From Holophagales bacterium (lineage in GTDB: Bacteria > Acidobacteriota > Thermoanaerobaculia > Multivoradales > Multivoraceae), in the NCBI GenBank assembly GCA_009837885.1, contig VXSP01000006.1:62001-126000 (forward strand): a stretch of 64,000 nucleotides of DNA, in the 5' to 3' direction. Each line of letters opens with the position of its first letter. Positions within the stretch are counted from its first letter, which is position 1. The position numbers were made by a program, and so were the translations under genes. The notes beneath the pieces are model-generated. The model was not told the origin of the DNA. It did no database searches and saw only the letters and a program-made list of their open reading frames with translations. Below, piece after piece: positions 47,430 to 56,739 of the stretch.

Positions 47430-49139
47430 CTACGGCGAGGGCCGGCGCCGGGTTTCGAGCAACCAGCGCCGGAGGGCCCGCGCCTCGGGCACCTTGAGTG
47501 CGTTCGCGGCGACCAGATAGGTGAGGGCGAAGCCCATGACCGGGAGAACGCCGGCTATCCAGGGCGGACCCGGCATGAGGGTTTGCGTCGCCGCCCAGGG
47601 AGCAAGACAGAGCATCGCGAGGGGCAGATGCCGTCCCCATGCCCGCCACGGCCTTACCGGAGCACTCCGGCGACGCAAGCCGCGAAGCAGCAGGGCCAGC
47701 TCGAACCAGGTGCCGACCGCGGAGCCAAGAGCCAGCCCTACGGCGCCCAGACGCAGGCCATCCGGCGCCTCCGCGACCGCGGGCCCCAGCCAGCCGGGCA
47801 ACCGCAGGTACGCGACGGCGACGCGATCGAAGACCGTCATCAGCCCCGCGCCGAGTCCGGCCGCGATCACGAGGCGCACCAGGACGATCCGGGCAGGACT
47901 CCGGGTGTCGCCGAACGAGAAGAACACGCTTTGCAGCAACCGTGACGTACTCGACGCCAGCAGGCCCAACGAGTACGCGGCCAGCACGAGGAACACGAGC
48001 CAGTTGTCGTGGAGATCGAAGGAACCGCGTCGATACACGGCGCCGACGATCCCCAAGCCCAGCGCCAGGTACCCAACCAGCGTCGGCGAGACGAGGAAGG
48101 ACATCGCCGCCGCGGCCCTTTCAGCACGGTCCGCCGCCACTTTCGAGCGCTCCTCCTCGTCCCCGTCGAGCCGCGCCAACTCAGGCAGTTCCGCCGCGGC
48201 CACCGAAACGCCGAACAGCGAGATGGGCAGCAGGTACAGCCGCTGGCCCCAGCCCAGGACGGCAACCGCTCCCTCGGCAAGGAGGGAGGCCAGAAGGCCG
48301 TCGACATAGCCCCCGAGCTGACCGGCGCCCCGGCCGGCGATCGCCGGCCAGAGCCGGCTCAAGGTCCTCCGCAGGCCCGGCGCCCGCAGATTGAACGATG
48401 GGCGCAGGCCACCGGTCGCGCGCAGCACCGACGGCAACTGCACGGCGAACTGAAGCAGGCCGCCGAGCAGCCCGCCCCAGCAGGCGGCCAGCGCCAGCTC
48501 TTCCACACGGTCCGTTTCACCGCCGGTCACCCGCGCGGCGACGAACAGCACCACGGCGATCACGCTGGCGTTCCAGAAGCAGGGCGCGATGTAGGGGAGC
48601 AGAAAACGACGGTGGCTGTTGAGGATGCCGAGACACCACGCGGAGAGCGTGATCGCCGCCACCATCGGGAAGCTGATCCGGACCGCGCGCGTGGTCAGCG
48701 CCAGGCGGTCGACGACCGCTTCCCCGGCCACGATCGCCTCGGCGTCACCGGCGAAGCCGGCAAAGAACAGCCTGACCAGCCATGGGGCCAGAAGTACCCC
48801 GAGAAGGCTGAGGGCGGCCATGACGGCGAACAGCAGTCCGAAGACGGCGCCCGCCAGCGCGCCGGCATCGCGCCGCCGGCCCTCACTCAGCAGCCGGCTG
48901 TAGACCGGAATGAACGACGCCGAGAGCGCCTGGTCTCCGAGCAGGTTCTGGAGCGCGTTGGGCGCGCGGAACGCGGCGGAGACGACGTCCGCCAGAGCGC
49001 TGGCTCCCGCGAGACTCGCGATCACGGCCTCCCGGACCAGCCCAAGCACACGGCTGGCCAACATGCCGATCCCGACGCGCGCCGCCCCGCTCGACGCCAA
49101 CGGCGCGCTCTCTCTGCCGGCGGACTCCGCCAGGGTCAA
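47430..49139 (-). CDS. murJ: Lipid II flippase MurJ
   Basis: A 569-residue, about 14-helix membrane protein of the MviN/MurJ family that moves lipid II across the inner membrane for peptidoglycan synthesis. The N-terminal block SRVLGLVREAVIASLAG, FRAPNALQNLLGDQALSASFIPVYS and the SFFSFGDTRSPARI-like segment are typical. It starts with TTG overlapping the upstream PilZ-AMIN stop by 4 bases (TTGA), so translation is coupled. Confidence 0.93.
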   Translation of the reverse strand: MTLAESAGRESAPLASSGAARVGIGMLASRVLGLVREAVIASLAGASALADVVSAAFRAPNALQNLLGDQALSASFIPVYSRLLSEGRRRDAGALAGAVFGLLFAVMAALSLLGVLLAPWLVRLFFAGFAGDAEAIVAGEAVVDRLALTTRAVRISFPMVAAITLSAWCLGILNSHRRFLLPYIAPCFWNASVIAVVLFVAARVTGGETDRVEELALAACWGGLLGGLLQFAVQLPSVLRATGGLRPSFNLRAPGLRRTLSRLWPAIAGRGAGQLGGYVDGLLASLLAEGAVAVLGWGQRLYLLPISLFGVSVAAAELPELARLDGDEEERSKVAADRAERAAAAMSFLVSPTLVGYLALGLGIVGAVYRRGSFDLHDNWLVFLVLAAYSLGLLASSTSRLLQSVFFSFGDTRSPARIVLVRLVIAAGLGAGLMTVFDRVAVAYLRLPGWLGPAVAEAPDGLRLGAVGLALGSAVGTWFELALLLRGLRRRSAPVRPWRAWGRHLPLAMLCLAPWAATQTLMPGPPWIAGVLPVMGFALTYLVAANALKVPEARALRRWLLETRRRPSP

Positions 49140-50551
49140 TCCGAAAGGTGGACGACGACCCGGTCACCGCGCCGCTCGACCGTCGCCACGATGTCGGGCG
49201 CCGCGAGATCGAGCACCACGTGCAGGTTCCGGGTCGCTCCCCTGCCGTGAACGCCGGTGCGTACGCCACGCAGCCGGGACGCGCTCACCCCGCTCGCGTT
49301 GTAGTCGCGCTGCACGCCGATCAGCCGCACGAGCAGCCGCGGCGGTGCTTCAAGCAGCATCACATGGTGGCGCTCGAACGGGGCGTTGCCCGTGATCTCG
49401 ACCAGCGTCCGGCCATCCTGCACCGAAGCGCTGATGGCTCGAAGCGCGGTCGCGTTGACGGGCGGTGCGGTCGGCGCCGGACTCGTTGGTGCAGGCGCCG
49501 AAGGGCGCGGCCGGGCAGCAGGCTCGGGAGGCGGGGCCGGCGGCTCGGGAGATGATGTGGCCGGCTCGGGAGACGGGGTCGGCTCGGGAGACAGGGCAGG
49601 CGCGGTCCGATCGGGAGCTTCGGCGGCCACCGGGTCCGGCGCGGACTCGGTCGAAGGCATGGCGGCCGCGGGCGGGTCCACGGGCCGGGCCGGTTCCTCG
49701 ACCGGCGCCGCCACCTCAAAGCTCTGTGCGACAGGGGCTGGTTGCTCTTCGGCGCCGTCTCCACCGATGCCGACGAGCCGCATCAGCGGCCCACGCAGGA
49801 AGATCAGCAGGAGGCCGACGAGGATGACACCCACAACCGTCGGCCAGACCCAGGAAGGTCGGTCGGATTCCCGGTTCATCCAGTCGTCCTGGTCCCCCGC
49901 GAGGTCGCCGAACAGCTCGGCGCGCGTGTCGCCGGCTTCGCCGTCGTCGGTCGCCCCGTCGTCCAGGGAGGCGGCCTCGTCGGAAGGAGACTCTTCCGCG
50001 GCTTCCACGGAATCGGCCGGCTCTGCCGGCTCGACATCGTCATCGGCCGCGGTCGCCTCCGGCTCTTCCGTTTCTTCGCTGGCCTCGTCCGGTGTGTGGT
50101 CCACCGTTTCGACCTCCTCGGTCTCGGTCTCCCCCGCTTCGGCAGCCACCGGCGGAGGCGCTTCCGGGGCGGCGTCCGAACCAGGCGCCTCGTCGGGCGG
50201 TTCGGAGAACAGCATCGCCAGCCGTTCCTCTCCAGGCGGGTCGACGCGCGTGAACTGCATGCCCATTCCCGCCGGCTGATCGGCGCCGCCCGGCGCCTCC
50301 CGCACCCAGACGACCGCGGCCTCACCCTGGACCGTGTCGGGCGCGTCCGCCGATCCCAGTTCGAGCACGAACGCCGTGCCGGTTCCCACGGGCCGGACGT
50401 CCGGGGTGGCCACGAACATGCCGCCGACCGCGATGTCGCGCGTCCGGGCGGCGAGTTCGCCATCCTCGCCGGACACCGACAGGCGCACCGGCACCTCCCG
50501 CAGCAGGCGGCGGGACTCACGGAAGCGGAAACTCTGGCTAGCCGGGGACAT
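49136..50551 (-). CDS. PilZ domain - transmembrane - AMIN domain protein
   Basis: 471 residues from ATG 50551 (AAGGAG about 12 bases upstream). The N-terminal PilZ domain has the Arg-rich start RRLLREVPVR and DIAVGG (Ala replacing the usual Ser of the DxSxxG box). A long acidic linker (about 115-225) leads to a single membrane helix (VWPTVVGVILVGLLLIFL). A Pro/Ser/Glu-rich periplasmic linker follows, then a C-terminal AMIN-like beta domain (VEITGNAPFERHHVMLLEAP) known to bind peptidoglycan or pilus-secretin complexes. Coupled to murJ. I infer a link between c-di-GMP sensing and the cell wall. Confidence 0.75.
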   Translation of the reverse strand: MSPASQSFRFRESRRLLREVPVRLSVSGEDGELAARTRDIAVGGMFVATPDVRPVGTGTAFVLELGSADAPDTVQGEAAVVWVREAPGGADQPAGMGMQFTRVDPPGEERLAMLFSEPPDEAPGSDAAPEAPPPVAAEAGETETEEVETVDHTPDEASEETEEPEATAADDDVEPAEPADSVEAAEESPSDEAASLDDGATDDGEAGDTRAELFGDLAGDQDDWMNRESDRPSWVWPTVVGVILVGLLLIFLRGPLMRLVGIGGDGAEEQPAPVAQSFEVAAPVEEPARPVDPPAAAMPSTESAPDPVAAEAPDRTAPALSPEPTPSPEPATSSPEPPAPPPEPAARPRPSAPAPTSPAPTAPPVNATALRAISASVQDGRTLVEITGNAPFERHHVMLLEAPPRLLVRLIGVQRDYNASGVSASRLRGVRTGVHGRGATRNLHVVLDLAAPDIVATVERRGDRVVVHLSD

Positions 50552-50613
50552 GGATGCCAAGCGCTCCTTCGCAAAGGGCGCCGCAATAGTAACCCTTCAG
50601 GCCGCCGCAACCC

Positions 50614-51966
50614 TCAAGAAGCCTGGGCCCCCTTGCGCGCCACCAGCAGCGCCATCTCCAGGGCCTGCTCGTAGTTCAGCCGCGGATCGACCTGGGAGCG
50701 GTAGGCCCGGCGCAGTCCCCGCTCGTCGAGGCCGCGGGCGCCGCCGGTGCACTCGGTGACGTCCTCGCCGGTGAGCTCGAAGTGGACGCCGCCCAGAATG
50801 GTGCCGTGGTCGGCGTGGAGGTCGAACGCCTGCTCCAGCTCCGACAGGATGGCGTTGAAGTCCCTCGTCTTCATGCCGTCCGACGTGCTCTTCGTGTTCC
50901 CGTGCATCGGATCGCAGATCCAGAGCACCGGCCTGCCGGTGGCCGAAACCGCCTCGATGATCGGCGGCAGCTCCTGAGCCACTCTCTCGGCGCCGCAGCG
51001 GTGAATCAGCGTCAGCCGCCCCTCCTCGCCGTCGGGATTCAGCACCTCGACCAGGTTCGCCACGTCCGCGGGGTCCATGCCGGTCCCCACCTTGACGCCC
51101 AGGGGGTTCCGAATGCCGCGCGCGTACTCGATGTGGGCGGAGCCCGGGAACGCCGTCCGCAGCCCGATCCACGGCAGATGGGTCGCCAGGTTGTACCAAC
51201 CCTCCCGCCGCGGCACCGTCCGGGTCTGCGCCTGCTCGTAGACGAGATGCAGGGCTTCGTGGCTGGAGTAGAAGTCGACGCGGTCGATCTGGCCGACCTC
51301 GACGCCGGAGAGGGTCTCCATGAACTTCAGCGAGTCGGCGATGGACTCGACCCGGCGCTGGTACTCGGCCGCGTTCTTCGAGTGATCCACGAAGTCGAGG
51401 TTCCAGTACTCCGGGTGGTGCAGATCGGCGAAACCGCCGTCGATCAGTCCCCGGATGAAGTTCAGGGTCAGCGCCGAGCGGTGGTAGCCGCGCAGGAGGT
51501 TGAGCGGGTCGGGCTCGCGCGCGGCGGCGTTGAAGTCGAGGGAGTTGACCAGGTCGCCACGGTACGACGGCAGGGTCTCGCCACCGCGGGTCTCGGTATC
51601 GGACGACCGCGGTTTGGCGTACTGACCGGCGAAGCGGCCGATGCGGATCACCCGCTTCTTCAGGCTGTGGGTGAGCACCAGGCTCATCTGAAGCAGGATC
51701 TTGAGCTTCGCCGTGATCGAGTCGGACGTGCATTCGGCGAAGCTCTCCGCGCAGTCCCCGCCCTGGAGAACGAAGCGCTCGCCGCGCGCCGCGGAGGCCA
51801 ACTGCCGCTTGAGCGTCTCGACTTCCCAGGAGGTCACGAGCGGCGGCAGCGCGGCAAGCCTGACGGCTGTCGCCTGAAGCGCCGCCTGGTCGGCATAGGT
51901 CGGCTGCTGGCGCACGTCGGCGCTCCGCCAGGACGTCGGGTTCCAGTTGTCCGCTGCGTTGCTCAT
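50614..51966 (-). CDS. Class II (plant-type) DAHP synthase
   Basis: A 450-residue 3-deoxy-D-arabino-heptulosonate-7-phosphate synthase, the first step of aromatic amino acid synthesis. Diagnostic blocks: FVLQGGDCAESF, AGQYAKPRS, PSYRGDLVNS, FYSSHEALHL, NPLGVKVGTGM, CDPMHGNTKST, GGVHFELTGEDVTECTGG. ATG 51966 gives the family-like start NWNPTSW; a GTG at 51981 would add 5 residues. Cytoplasmic. Downstream of the queuosine transporter, upstream of the PilZ gene. Confidence 0.95.
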   Translation of the reverse strand: MSNAADNWNPTSWRSADVRQQPTYADQAALQATAVRLAALPPLVTSWEVETLKRQLASAARGERFVLQGGDCAESFAECTSDSITAKLKILLQMSLVLTHSLKKRVIRIGRFAGQYAKPRSSDTETRGGETLPSYRGDLVNSLDFNAAAREPDPLNLLRGYHRSALTLNFIRGLIDGGFADLHHPEYWNLDFVDHSKNAAEYQRRVESIADSLKFMETLSGVEVGQIDRVDFYSSHEALHLVYEQAQTRTVPRREGWYNLATHLPWIGLRTAFPGSAHIEYARGIRNPLGVKVGTGMDPADVANLVEVLNPDGEEGRLTLIHRCGAERVAQELPPIIEAVSATGRPVLWICDPMHGNTKSTSDGMKTRDFNAILSELEQAFDLHADHGTILGGVHFELTGEDVTECTGGARGLDERGLRRAYRSQVDPRLNYEQALEMALLVARKGAQAS

Positions 51967-51997
51967 CGCTCCACCGCTCACAAGAGAGCGACGAATC

Positions 51998-52771
51998 CTA
52001 CTCTTCCTCGATCTGGAGATACCGGCGCAACCAGCGCGTGCCCAGGTAGAAGGGCAGCGTATCGACCGCGGCCGCCCCGAACTTGAACACGTAGGCGGTA
52101 CCGATGAAGACCCACAACTGCGGCCAGATCGGTTCCCCGCTCTCGACGGGTATCGCTCCCGCGGCGAAGTGGGTGATCGTGATGACGGAGAACGAGTCGA
52201 CGAACTGGCTGACGACGGTCGATCCGTTGTTGCGCAGCCAGAGATGCCGTCCCCTCGTCAGCCGCTTCCAGAAGTGAAACACCCAGACGTCGCAGAGTTG
52301 CGCGCTCAGGTAGGCGATCATCGACGCCGCGATCACGCCCAGCGTCATCGTGCGGATCTCGAAGAAGATCGGCAACCGCCCGTCCGGACCGGGCACCGGC
52401 GCGTCGAAGCCCGGCAGCGCGCCACCCAGCCACAGGATGATCGCGAGCCAGATGTTGACCAGGAAGCCGACCCAGACCAGGAAGTTCGCCCGCTCGCGGC
52501 CGTAGATCTCGGAGATGAAGTCCGTGCACAGGAAGGTGAGCGGATAAGGCAGCACGCCGATCGCCAGTGGCATCGGTACGCGCAGCCCGAAGATGGTGAA
52601 GCTCAGGTCCAGGAACCGGGTCACGCCCAGGATGTTCAGCATCGTCATCGAGCCCAGGAACAAACCCGCCAGGATGAGGAAGACCCGTTCGCGGCGCGCG
52701 TGCAGTTCGCTCGCCTCGATCGGATGCAGGTCGGACGGGGGCGATGCCGCCGGAGTCGCCGCCGTCGTCAC
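51998..52771 (-). CDS. Queuosine precursor transporter (YhhQ/DUF165 family)
   Basis: A 257-residue inner-membrane protein with about six helices. The family blocks LGSMTMLNILGV, YPLTFLCTDFISEIYGRERAN and AQLCDVWVFHFWKRLT are clear; these proteins import queuine-type precursors (preQ0/preQ1) for tRNA modification. GTG start at 52771 overlaps the TerB-like stop by 4 bases (GTGA). No que genes elsewhere in the window. Confidence 0.9.
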   Translation of the reverse strand: MTTAATPAASPPSDLHPIEASELHARRERVFLILAGLFLGSMTMLNILGVTRFLDLSFTIFGLRVPMPLAIGVLPYPLTFLCTDFISEIYGRERANFLVWVGFLVNIWLAIILWLGGALPGFDAPVPGPDGRLPIFFEIRTMTLGVIAASMIAYLSAQLCDVWVFHFWKRLTRGRHLWLRNNGSTVVSQFVDSFSVITITHFAAGAIPVESGEPIWPQLWVFIGTAYVFKFGAAAVDTLPFYLGTRWLRRYLQIEEE

Positions 52772-53235
52772 TTCCCGCCGCCCTCCTGGACCCGTGCCCG
52801 CGCCCGCTGCCTGGCGGCGATGAAGTCGCCATGCGGGAGGTGCAGCAGCCTCGCGATCTTCCGGATCAGGAACTCCTCCTGCGCCTCGAGCACACGGTCG
52901 GCGAACGCCACCCGCCACAACTCCTCGATGAGCCGGCCCTTGCGCGCGTTGTCGAAGGACTCGTGGATCAGCCGGGTGAACTCGTACAGGCAAACCGAGC
53001 CCTCGGTTTCCGATTCGGCGAGTTCCACCAGCTCGCTGGTCTCCCCCTCGGAGAGCCCGAGGTGACGTCGTACGCCGGCCAGCACAGCCTCCTTCTCCTC
53101 CTCGGCGGCATCGAAGTCGGCGCGCATCACCTCGACCATCAGCGCCGCCGCCGCCAGCCGCAGACGAGCGTCCGGATCGTCCGCCCGCTCGGGGTCGATC
53201 CGTTCACCGAAGAAGCTGCGGATGCGGTCGAGCAT
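52768..53235 (-). CDS. TerB-like (tellurite-resistance TerB family) protein
   Basis: A 155-residue all-helical protein. It contains the TerB-type acidic metal-binding pattern around AALMVEVMRADFDAAEEEKEAV and a second helical half ADRVLEAQEEFLIRKIARLLH. Most stand-alone TerB proteins of this kind have no proven tellurite role. Its stop overlaps the start of the queuosine transporter; 8 bases separate it from the upstream ACAD-like gene. Confidence 0.8.
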   Translation of the reverse strand: MLDRIRSFFGERIDPERADDPDARLRLAAAALMVEVMRADFDAAEEEKEAVLAGVRRHLGLSEGETSELVELAESETEGSVCLYEFTRLIHESFDNARKGRLIEELWRVAFADRVLEAQEEFLIRKIARLLHLPHGDFIAARQRARARVQEGGGK

Positions 53236-53243
53236 GGCCGGGC

Positions 53244-54266
53244 TCAGGTCGACGACGCGGCGAGTCGTGCCCACGCACCCTGCCGCCGGAGTTCCTTGGC
53301 GCGCGCGGCCACCCCGCCGCCGCCGGCGGCGCGCCGCCAGGCCGCGGCCGCGGCCTCGTCCACGAGCGCCCAGTGCTCCGCGTGGTCGCCGCGAACCCGG
53401 GCCGTCGCCCGGGACAGGGCGGCGACCCCCAGGTGCGCGGCGGGCTCGTCCAGCGGGCCGAAGGCCAGCGCGCCGGCGGCAACGAGTAGAAGCAGCAGAT
53501 CCTCGATCGCGGCTTCGGGCCATCCCGACCGCCGCGCGAGCGCCAGGTTGTACGCGGTCGTCGCGGCGCCGATGTACAGGTCCTCGATCGTCCGGAAGGG
53601 CTTGATCGCGTCCGTGTAGCCATCGCCGTCCATCACCTCGCCGGCCGCAACCGGAACGGCGGTCAGCTCGACGACGGCGTGCCGCACCTCGGGATTGGAC
53701 GGCTTCCGGTCGCCCCCTCCGGTGGGAGAGGTGACTGCCATCGGAGCGATACTGATCCCGCTCCTGTTGCTCGGCACGCACAGCGCCCGCAAGCGATTGC
53801 GGTCGCCGTCACGGCCCAGGGAGGCGATGATCAGCAACGCGGCCGCGGACGGCGCCAGAGTGGCCCATCGTTTCTGACCGTCGAGGCGGAATCCGCCGTC
53901 GGCCGCCTTCCTGAGCGAGGAGTGAACGGCCCGCGGATGCGCTCCGCCCTCCTCGCTGGCGCAGAAGGCAACGATGCCGCCGTCGGGGACCAGCTCCAGA
54001 CCACCACGTTCCCAGGCCAGACGCCTCACCGCCGCCTGGTGTCCCGCCACCATCGCCCAGGCCGGACGATCGGCGACGAAACCGCCAAGCAGGCCGTGGG
54101 CGAAGTGATCGCGGCCGGAAGGGTCGGCGCCGCCGTTCGCGCGCGCCTGCCACGGCGCCAGTACGTCCTCCCGAAAGGACCGGTACCAGCCGGCCGGATC
54201 GTCACCGCCGGCAAGCGGCGCGGGCTCAGCGCCAAGCAGATGACTCAGGACCGGATCGAGAGTCAC
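53244..54266 (-). CDS. Divergent acyl-CoA dehydrogenase-like protein
   Basis: About 340 residues from GTG 54266 (TTG 54329 would add 21). The middle domain pattern is visible: IVAFCASEEGGAHPRAV, GFRLDGQKRWATLAPSAAALLI, GISIAPMAV. Terminal helices are less clear. The match to acyl-CoA dehydrogenases is to the overall fold; the usual active-site Glu cannot be placed. Flavin binding and substrate are open. Likely the first gene of a minus-strand operon with TerB, YhhQ and DAHP synthase; divergent from the aminotransferase at 54392. Confidence 0.65.
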   Translation of the reverse strand: MTLDPVLSHLLGAEPAPLAGGDDPAGWYRSFREDVLAPWQARANGGADPSGRDHFAHGLLGGFVADRPAWAMVAGHQAAVRRLAWERGGLELVPDGGIVAFCASEEGGAHPRAVHSSLRKAADGGFRLDGQKRWATLAPSAAALLIIASLGRDGDRNRLRALCVPSNRSGISIAPMAVTSPTGGGDRKPSNPEVRHAVVELTAVPVAAGEVMDGDGYTDAIKPFRTIEDLYIGAATTAYNLALARRSGWPEAAIEDLLLLLVAAGALAFGPLDEPAAHLGVAALSRATARVRGDHAEHWALVDEAAAAAWRRAAGGGGVAARAKELRRQGAWARLAASST

Positions 54267-54391
54267 GAACGCCCCCGCAACCAGACCCCTCGCGACGCCA
54301 AACGCACTCGAATAAGCTCGGCCGCCCAAAGACGAAGTGGGCTCGATCGGCTGCCGGCCACGGCCCGCTCCACAAAGTACATCGGCCGAAG

Positions 54392-55702
54392 ATGATAGAG
54401 GAAGTGACCCCGACCGCCACCGGCGCCGTTGCCGACCCCGAGACGCCCGGCTTTCGCCGGGTGCCGCGGACGGGCGTGATCTATGTGATGCACCGCGCGG
54501 CGGCCGCCGGCCACGGCGCCGACGGCCGCACCTGGTACAACCTCGGCCAGGGCTCCCCCGAGGTCGGTCCGCTGCCGGGAGCGCCGCCCCGCCGCGACGA
54601 ACTCCACATCGACCCGCGCCGCCAGACCTACGCGCCGGTCGACGGCATCGACGAGCTGCGCGAGCGGGTCGCCGATCTCTACAACTTCCTCTACCGCCGC
54701 GACAAGCGCTCGCAGTACACGCGCGAGAACGTGAGCATCGCCCCCGGCGGCCGGCCGGCGATGACCCGGATCGCGGCGGCGATGGGCGAGATGAACCTCG
54801 GCCACTTCATCCCCGACTACACCGCCTACGAGGAGCTCCTGACCGCCTTCAAGGGCTTCATTCCGATCCCCATCCTGCTCGACGCGGCCCACGGCTACCG
54901 CGCCTCGCGGCGGCTGCTCGAGAAGGAGATCGTCGGGCGCGGCCTCTCCGCGCTCTGGTGCAGCAATCCCTGCAATCCGACGGGTCAACTGGTCGAGGGC
55001 GATCTCCTGGCCGAGTGGGTCGGCGTCGCCCGCGACAACGCCTGCACCTTCATCCTCGACGAGTTCTACTCGCACTACATCTACACGCCGGCGCCCGACT
55101 CCTGCGCTCAGATCGCCGACACCGCGAGGATGGTCTCGGCAGCCGCACACGTCGAGGACGTGAACCGCGACCCCGTGATCCTGGTCGACGGACTGACGAA
55201 GAACTGGCGCTATCCGGGCTGGCGAGTGTCCTGGATCGTCGGGCCGGTCAGCGTGATCGACAGGGTGACCAGCGCCGGCTCCTTCCTGGACGGAGGCGGC
55301 AACCACCCCTTCCAGGAAGCGGCCGTGCCGCTGCTCGAGCCGGAACTCGTGCTGCAGGAGACGCAGGCCATCCAGACCGAGTTCGCCAACAAGCGCAGGT
55401 TTCTGGTCGACCGGCTGCGCGGTCTGGGCATCGAGGTCGAGCACGAACCCAGCGGCGCTTTCTACGTCTGGGGCAACCTGGCCGACCTGCCGGCGCCGCT
55501 GAACGACGGGATCGAGTTCTTCAAGGCGTTGCTCCAGGTCCAGGTCATCACGGTTCCGGGCGTCTTCTTCGACGTGAACCCCGGCCAGCGCCGCCGCAAC
55601 GCGCGCTACCACAGCTACTGCCGGCTCAGCTTCGGTCCGTCGATGGAGACCCTGGAGCGCGGCATGGAGCGGATCGAGAAGCTGATCCGCTCGCACTCGT
55701 GA
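54392..55702 (+). CDS. Class I/II aminotransferase
   Basis: A 436-residue PLP enzyme. The fold I blocks are ENVSIAPGGRPAMTRI, CSNPCNPTGQLV, ILDEFYSHYIY (Asp/Tyr of the cofactor site), and DGLTKNWRYPGWRVSW with the PLP-binding Lys. Such enzymes move amino groups between amino and 2-oxo acids. The substrate cannot be chosen. Convergent with trpS. Confidence 0.9.
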   Translation: MIEEVTPTATGAVADPETPGFRRVPRTGVIYVMHRAAAAGHGADGRTWYNLGQGSPEVGPLPGAPPRRDELHIDPRRQTYAPVDGIDELRERVADLYNFLYRRDKRSQYTRENVSIAPGGRPAMTRIAAAMGEMNLGHFIPDYTAYEELLTAFKGFIPIPILLDAAHGYRASRRLLEKEIVGRGLSALWCSNPCNPTGQLVEGDLLAEWVGVARDNACTFILDEFYSHYIYTPAPDSCAQIADTARMVSAAAHVEDVNRDPVILVDGLTKNWRYPGWRVSWIVGPVSVIDRVTSAGSFLDGGGNHPFQEAAVPLLEPELVLQETQAIQTEFANKRRFLVDRLRGLGIEVEHEPSGAFYVWGNLADLPAPLNDGIEFFKALLQVQVITVPGVFFDVNPGQRRRNARYHSYCRLSFGPSMETLERGMERIEKLIRSHS

Positions 55703-55709
55703 CGTCGCT

Positions 55710-56726
55710 TCAGGCGAAGCCCACCAACCGGCGAAGCTCTGCCGCCTTCGGCTCCGCGACTCTGCGCGCACGCTCCGCGCCGATGGCGAGCAGCCGGTCG
55801 AGTTCTTCCGGCGCGGCCATCAGCTCCTCGTAGCGCCGCCGGATCGGCGCCACCACCTCGATCACCGCTTCGGCGACGCCCATCTTCAGGTCGCCGTAGC
55901 CGCGAGCCCCGCCGAAGTCGGCCAGGACCTGGTCCTCGCTGCGATCCGTGATCGCCTGGTAGATCAGAAGCAGATTGTTGACCCCCGCCCTCGCCGGGTC
56001 GTCACTGAACTCGATCTCGCGCCCCGAGTCGGTGACCGCGCGCTTGAGCGAACGCGTGATCTCGTCGTCCGTGTCCGTGAGGCGAACGGCATGGCCACGC
56101 CCGGCGGTTTCGCTCTTCGACATCTTGACGGTCGGATCGTCGAGAGCCATCACGCGCGCGCCCGCAGTGGGAATGACCGCTTCGGGCAGGACGAAGGTCT
56201 CCCCGAAGATGTGGTTGAAGCGGCCCGCGATGTCCCTCGCCAACTCCACATGCTGCTTCTGATCCTCCCCGACCGGCACCTCGTCGGCGTCGTAGAGCAG
56301 GATGTCGGCCGCCTGCAGGACCGGGTAAGTGAACAGGCCGACGCCGATTCGCTCGCGGCCCCCCTGGCGTTCCGACTTCGCCTTGTACTGCGTCATCCGC
56401 TCGAGCCAGCCGATCGGGGTCGTACAGCCCAGGATCCAGGCAGCCTCGGCGTGCGCGCGAACGTGGCTCTGGACGAACAGGGTCGTGCGCTCCGGGTCGA
56501 TGCCGCAGGCGAACAGCATCGCCGTCAACTCGCGGGTGCCCGAGCGCAGAGACTCCGGATCCTGGCGCACCGTGATCGCGTGCAGGTCCACTACGCAGAT
56601 GAAGTTCTCGCGGTCGTCCTGGCGCGCGGCCCAGTGCTTCACGGCGCCCAGGTAGTTCCCCAGGTGCAGCACTCCGGACGGTTGAATGCCGGAGAACACC
56701 CGGCGCCTGCGCACCGCCCCACTCAT
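55710..56726 (-). CDS. trpS: Tryptophanyl-tRNA synthetase
   Basis: A 338-residue class I aminoacyl-tRNA synthetase that charges tRNA-Trp. The ATP motif GVLHLGNYLG (HIGH-like) is near the N-terminus, and KMSKSE is present mid-protein. Length is normal. ATG at 56726. It lies 13 bases after the symporter stop on the same strand, so may be cotranscribed. Confidence 0.97.
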   Translation of the reverse strand: MSGAVRRRRVFSGIQPSGVLHLGNYLGAVKHWAARQDDRENFICVVDLHAITVRQDPESLRSGTRELTAMLFACGIDPERTTLFVQSHVRAHAEAAWILGCTTPIGWLERMTQYKAKSERQGGRERIGVGLFTYPVLQAADILLYDADEVPVGEDQKQHVELARDIAGRFNHIFGETFVLPEAVIPTAGARVMALDDPTVKMSKSETAGRGHAVRLTDTDDEITRSLKRAVTDSGREIEFSDDPARAGVNNLLLIYQAITDRSEDQVLADFGGARGYGDLKMGVAEAVIEVVAPIRRRYEELMAAPEELDRLLAIGAERARRVAEPKAAELRRLVGFA

Positions 56727-56739
56727 GCTGGAGAGATCC

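Noticed and set aside
52768..53235. Tellurite-resistance operon
   Set aside because: Only a lone TerB-like protein; no terA, terC, terD or terZ nearby.
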